Assembly (NCBI GenBank): GCA_030629485.1
Contig: DAOVOW010000014.1
Coordinates: forward strand, 1-14,224
DNA: 14,224 nt
DNA from: a bacterium
GTDB lineage: Bacteria > Zixibacteria > MSB-5A5 > GN15 > FEB-12
Direction: 5' to 3'
Shown: positions 13,723-14,224 of the stretch, piece after piece
Layout: each line of letters opens with the position of its first letter
How positions within the stretch are numbered: the first letter of the stretch is position 1
Made by a program: the position numbers and the translations under genes
The notes under the pieces: model-generated
Databases searched by the model: none
What the model saw: the letters and a program-made list of their open reading frames with translations, nothing else
Told to the model about the DNA's origin: nothing

Positions 13723-14224
13723 ACACTGCTCCGGTGAAAATCGGGATTGACGATCGCGGCAGCTTTTTCTATGTGGCGCGGGTTCGCCAGGACGCCGGGC
13801 GGCCGAAGGTTGAGGCTCTGGCGCGTTTTGAGCGCTCGCTGGTGCGAAGTCATCCCATACTGGAATCCGGCGAGTTGCTTTTTGCCGTGGCCGATGACAT
13901 GGTGAGAGTGAGCGATCTCCAATTGTCCGGCAGCGGGCAGTTCCAGCCCGAACCGTTGGCGCGGTTTGAACAGTTCCAGTCGCTGTTGGATGACGCGACG
14001 GAATTCTGTCTGGATACTATGCCGCTGGGCGGCGACGGTGATCGCTCTTTGAGTCTGGCTGTCAGGCGTGCTCGGCTGAGCGAACTGGTCAGACCGTTCA
14101 CTGCCTCCGTGGGTGCTGATCTGGCGAAAGCGCAGTTTGCTCTTCGGGCCGAGGCGCTGGGTCAGGGTTTTCTCTCGTTCGGACGAGGTGGACCCGGCGA
14201 GTTCATTTGTCTGATCGATTTCAA
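13719..14224 (+). CDS. N-terminal part of a possible PilM-like (actin-fold) protein
   Basis: The GTG start at 13719 overlaps the preceding stop in the sequence GTGA, and the frame stays open for 168 codons to the right edge. The N-terminus (MNTAPVKIGIDDRGSFFYVA) has the KIGID pattern of the first strand and phosphate loop of actin-like ATPases, followed by a second strand and hairpin (PKVEALARFE), as in PilM and the cytoplasmic part of GspL. The remaining part is helical and charged with no further recognisable motif. If the call is right it would be the cytoplasmic member of a type IV pilus assembly complex, which would suit the adjacent ComEA-like gene. The usual PilM IDIG/S signature is only partly kept (IDDRG), so the assignment is uncertain. 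Confidence 0.55.
   Translation, partial: MNTAPVKIGIDDRGSFFYVARVRQDAGRPKVEALARFERSLVRSHPILESGELLFAVADDMVRVSDLQLSGSGQFQPEPLARFEQFQSLLDDATEFCLDTMPLGGDGDRSLSLAVRRARLSELVRPFTASVGADLAKAQFALRAEALGQGFLSFGRGGPGEFICLIDF

Overview
This is a bacterial window of moderate GC with compact operons, and no tRNA, rRNA, CRISPR array or transposase gene was seen. The best guess for the source is an uncultured member of the FCB superphylum, possibly candidate phylum Zixibacteria. That guess rests on a secreted subtilase with DGGY-type repeats and a duplicated dockerin-like tail containing YLVDYMFTGG, and on intergenic stretches full of short palindromic repeats. It comes from family knowledge and was not tested.

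Layout. (1) 1-159, minus: 5' end of a short-chain dehydrogenase/reductase gene. (2) 160-980: mostly non-coding, but with a 53-nt nested palindrome (626-678) just ahead of a 48-codon lysine-rich small ORF (702-848), then a sigma70-like promoter. (3) 981-1880, plus: membrane-anchored M23 (LytM-type) peptidase with a clear terminator. (4) 2035-2397, plus: small protein resembling DUF6979. (5) 2450-2645: four adjacent palindromic repeat units. (6) 2742-4819, plus: an ECF sigma factor, its overlapping zinc-finger anti-sigma factor, and a secreted protein of unknown function, forming one cassette. (7) 5122-8719, minus: two overlapping ABC half-transporters whose motifs predict a heterodimeric exporter with one normal and one degenerate ATP site. 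(8) 8836-13096, minus: an operon with a TolB-like beta-propeller lipoprotein and a large secreted subtilisin-like peptidase, followed by a broken small ORF and a terminator. (9) 13345-14224, plus: a divergently transcribed pair, a membrane-anchored helix-hairpin-helix (ComEA-like) protein and the start of a protein that may be PilM-like.

How the genes fit together. Most of the window concerns the cell envelope and secretion: wall hydrolysis (M23), envelope signalling (ECF sigma and anti-sigma with a secreted third gene), export (ABC heterodimer), secreted proteolysis (S8 plus lipoprotein) and possibly type IV pilus or DNA uptake functions at the right edge.

The most notable signals are lesions or recoding events. 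The subtilase has an in-frame TGA at 9350-9352, beyond which the same frame completes the last propeller blade and encodes two dockerin-like repeats ending at 9044. Immediately downstream is a small protein-like reading frame with an ideal Shine-Dalgarno, an ATT in place of ATG, and a one-base frame break. The ComEA-like gene also has its best Shine-Dalgarno in front of an ATC codon, with a near-consensus promoter that makes the upstream ATG unlikely to be used. These could be assembly errors, recent decay, or true recoding.
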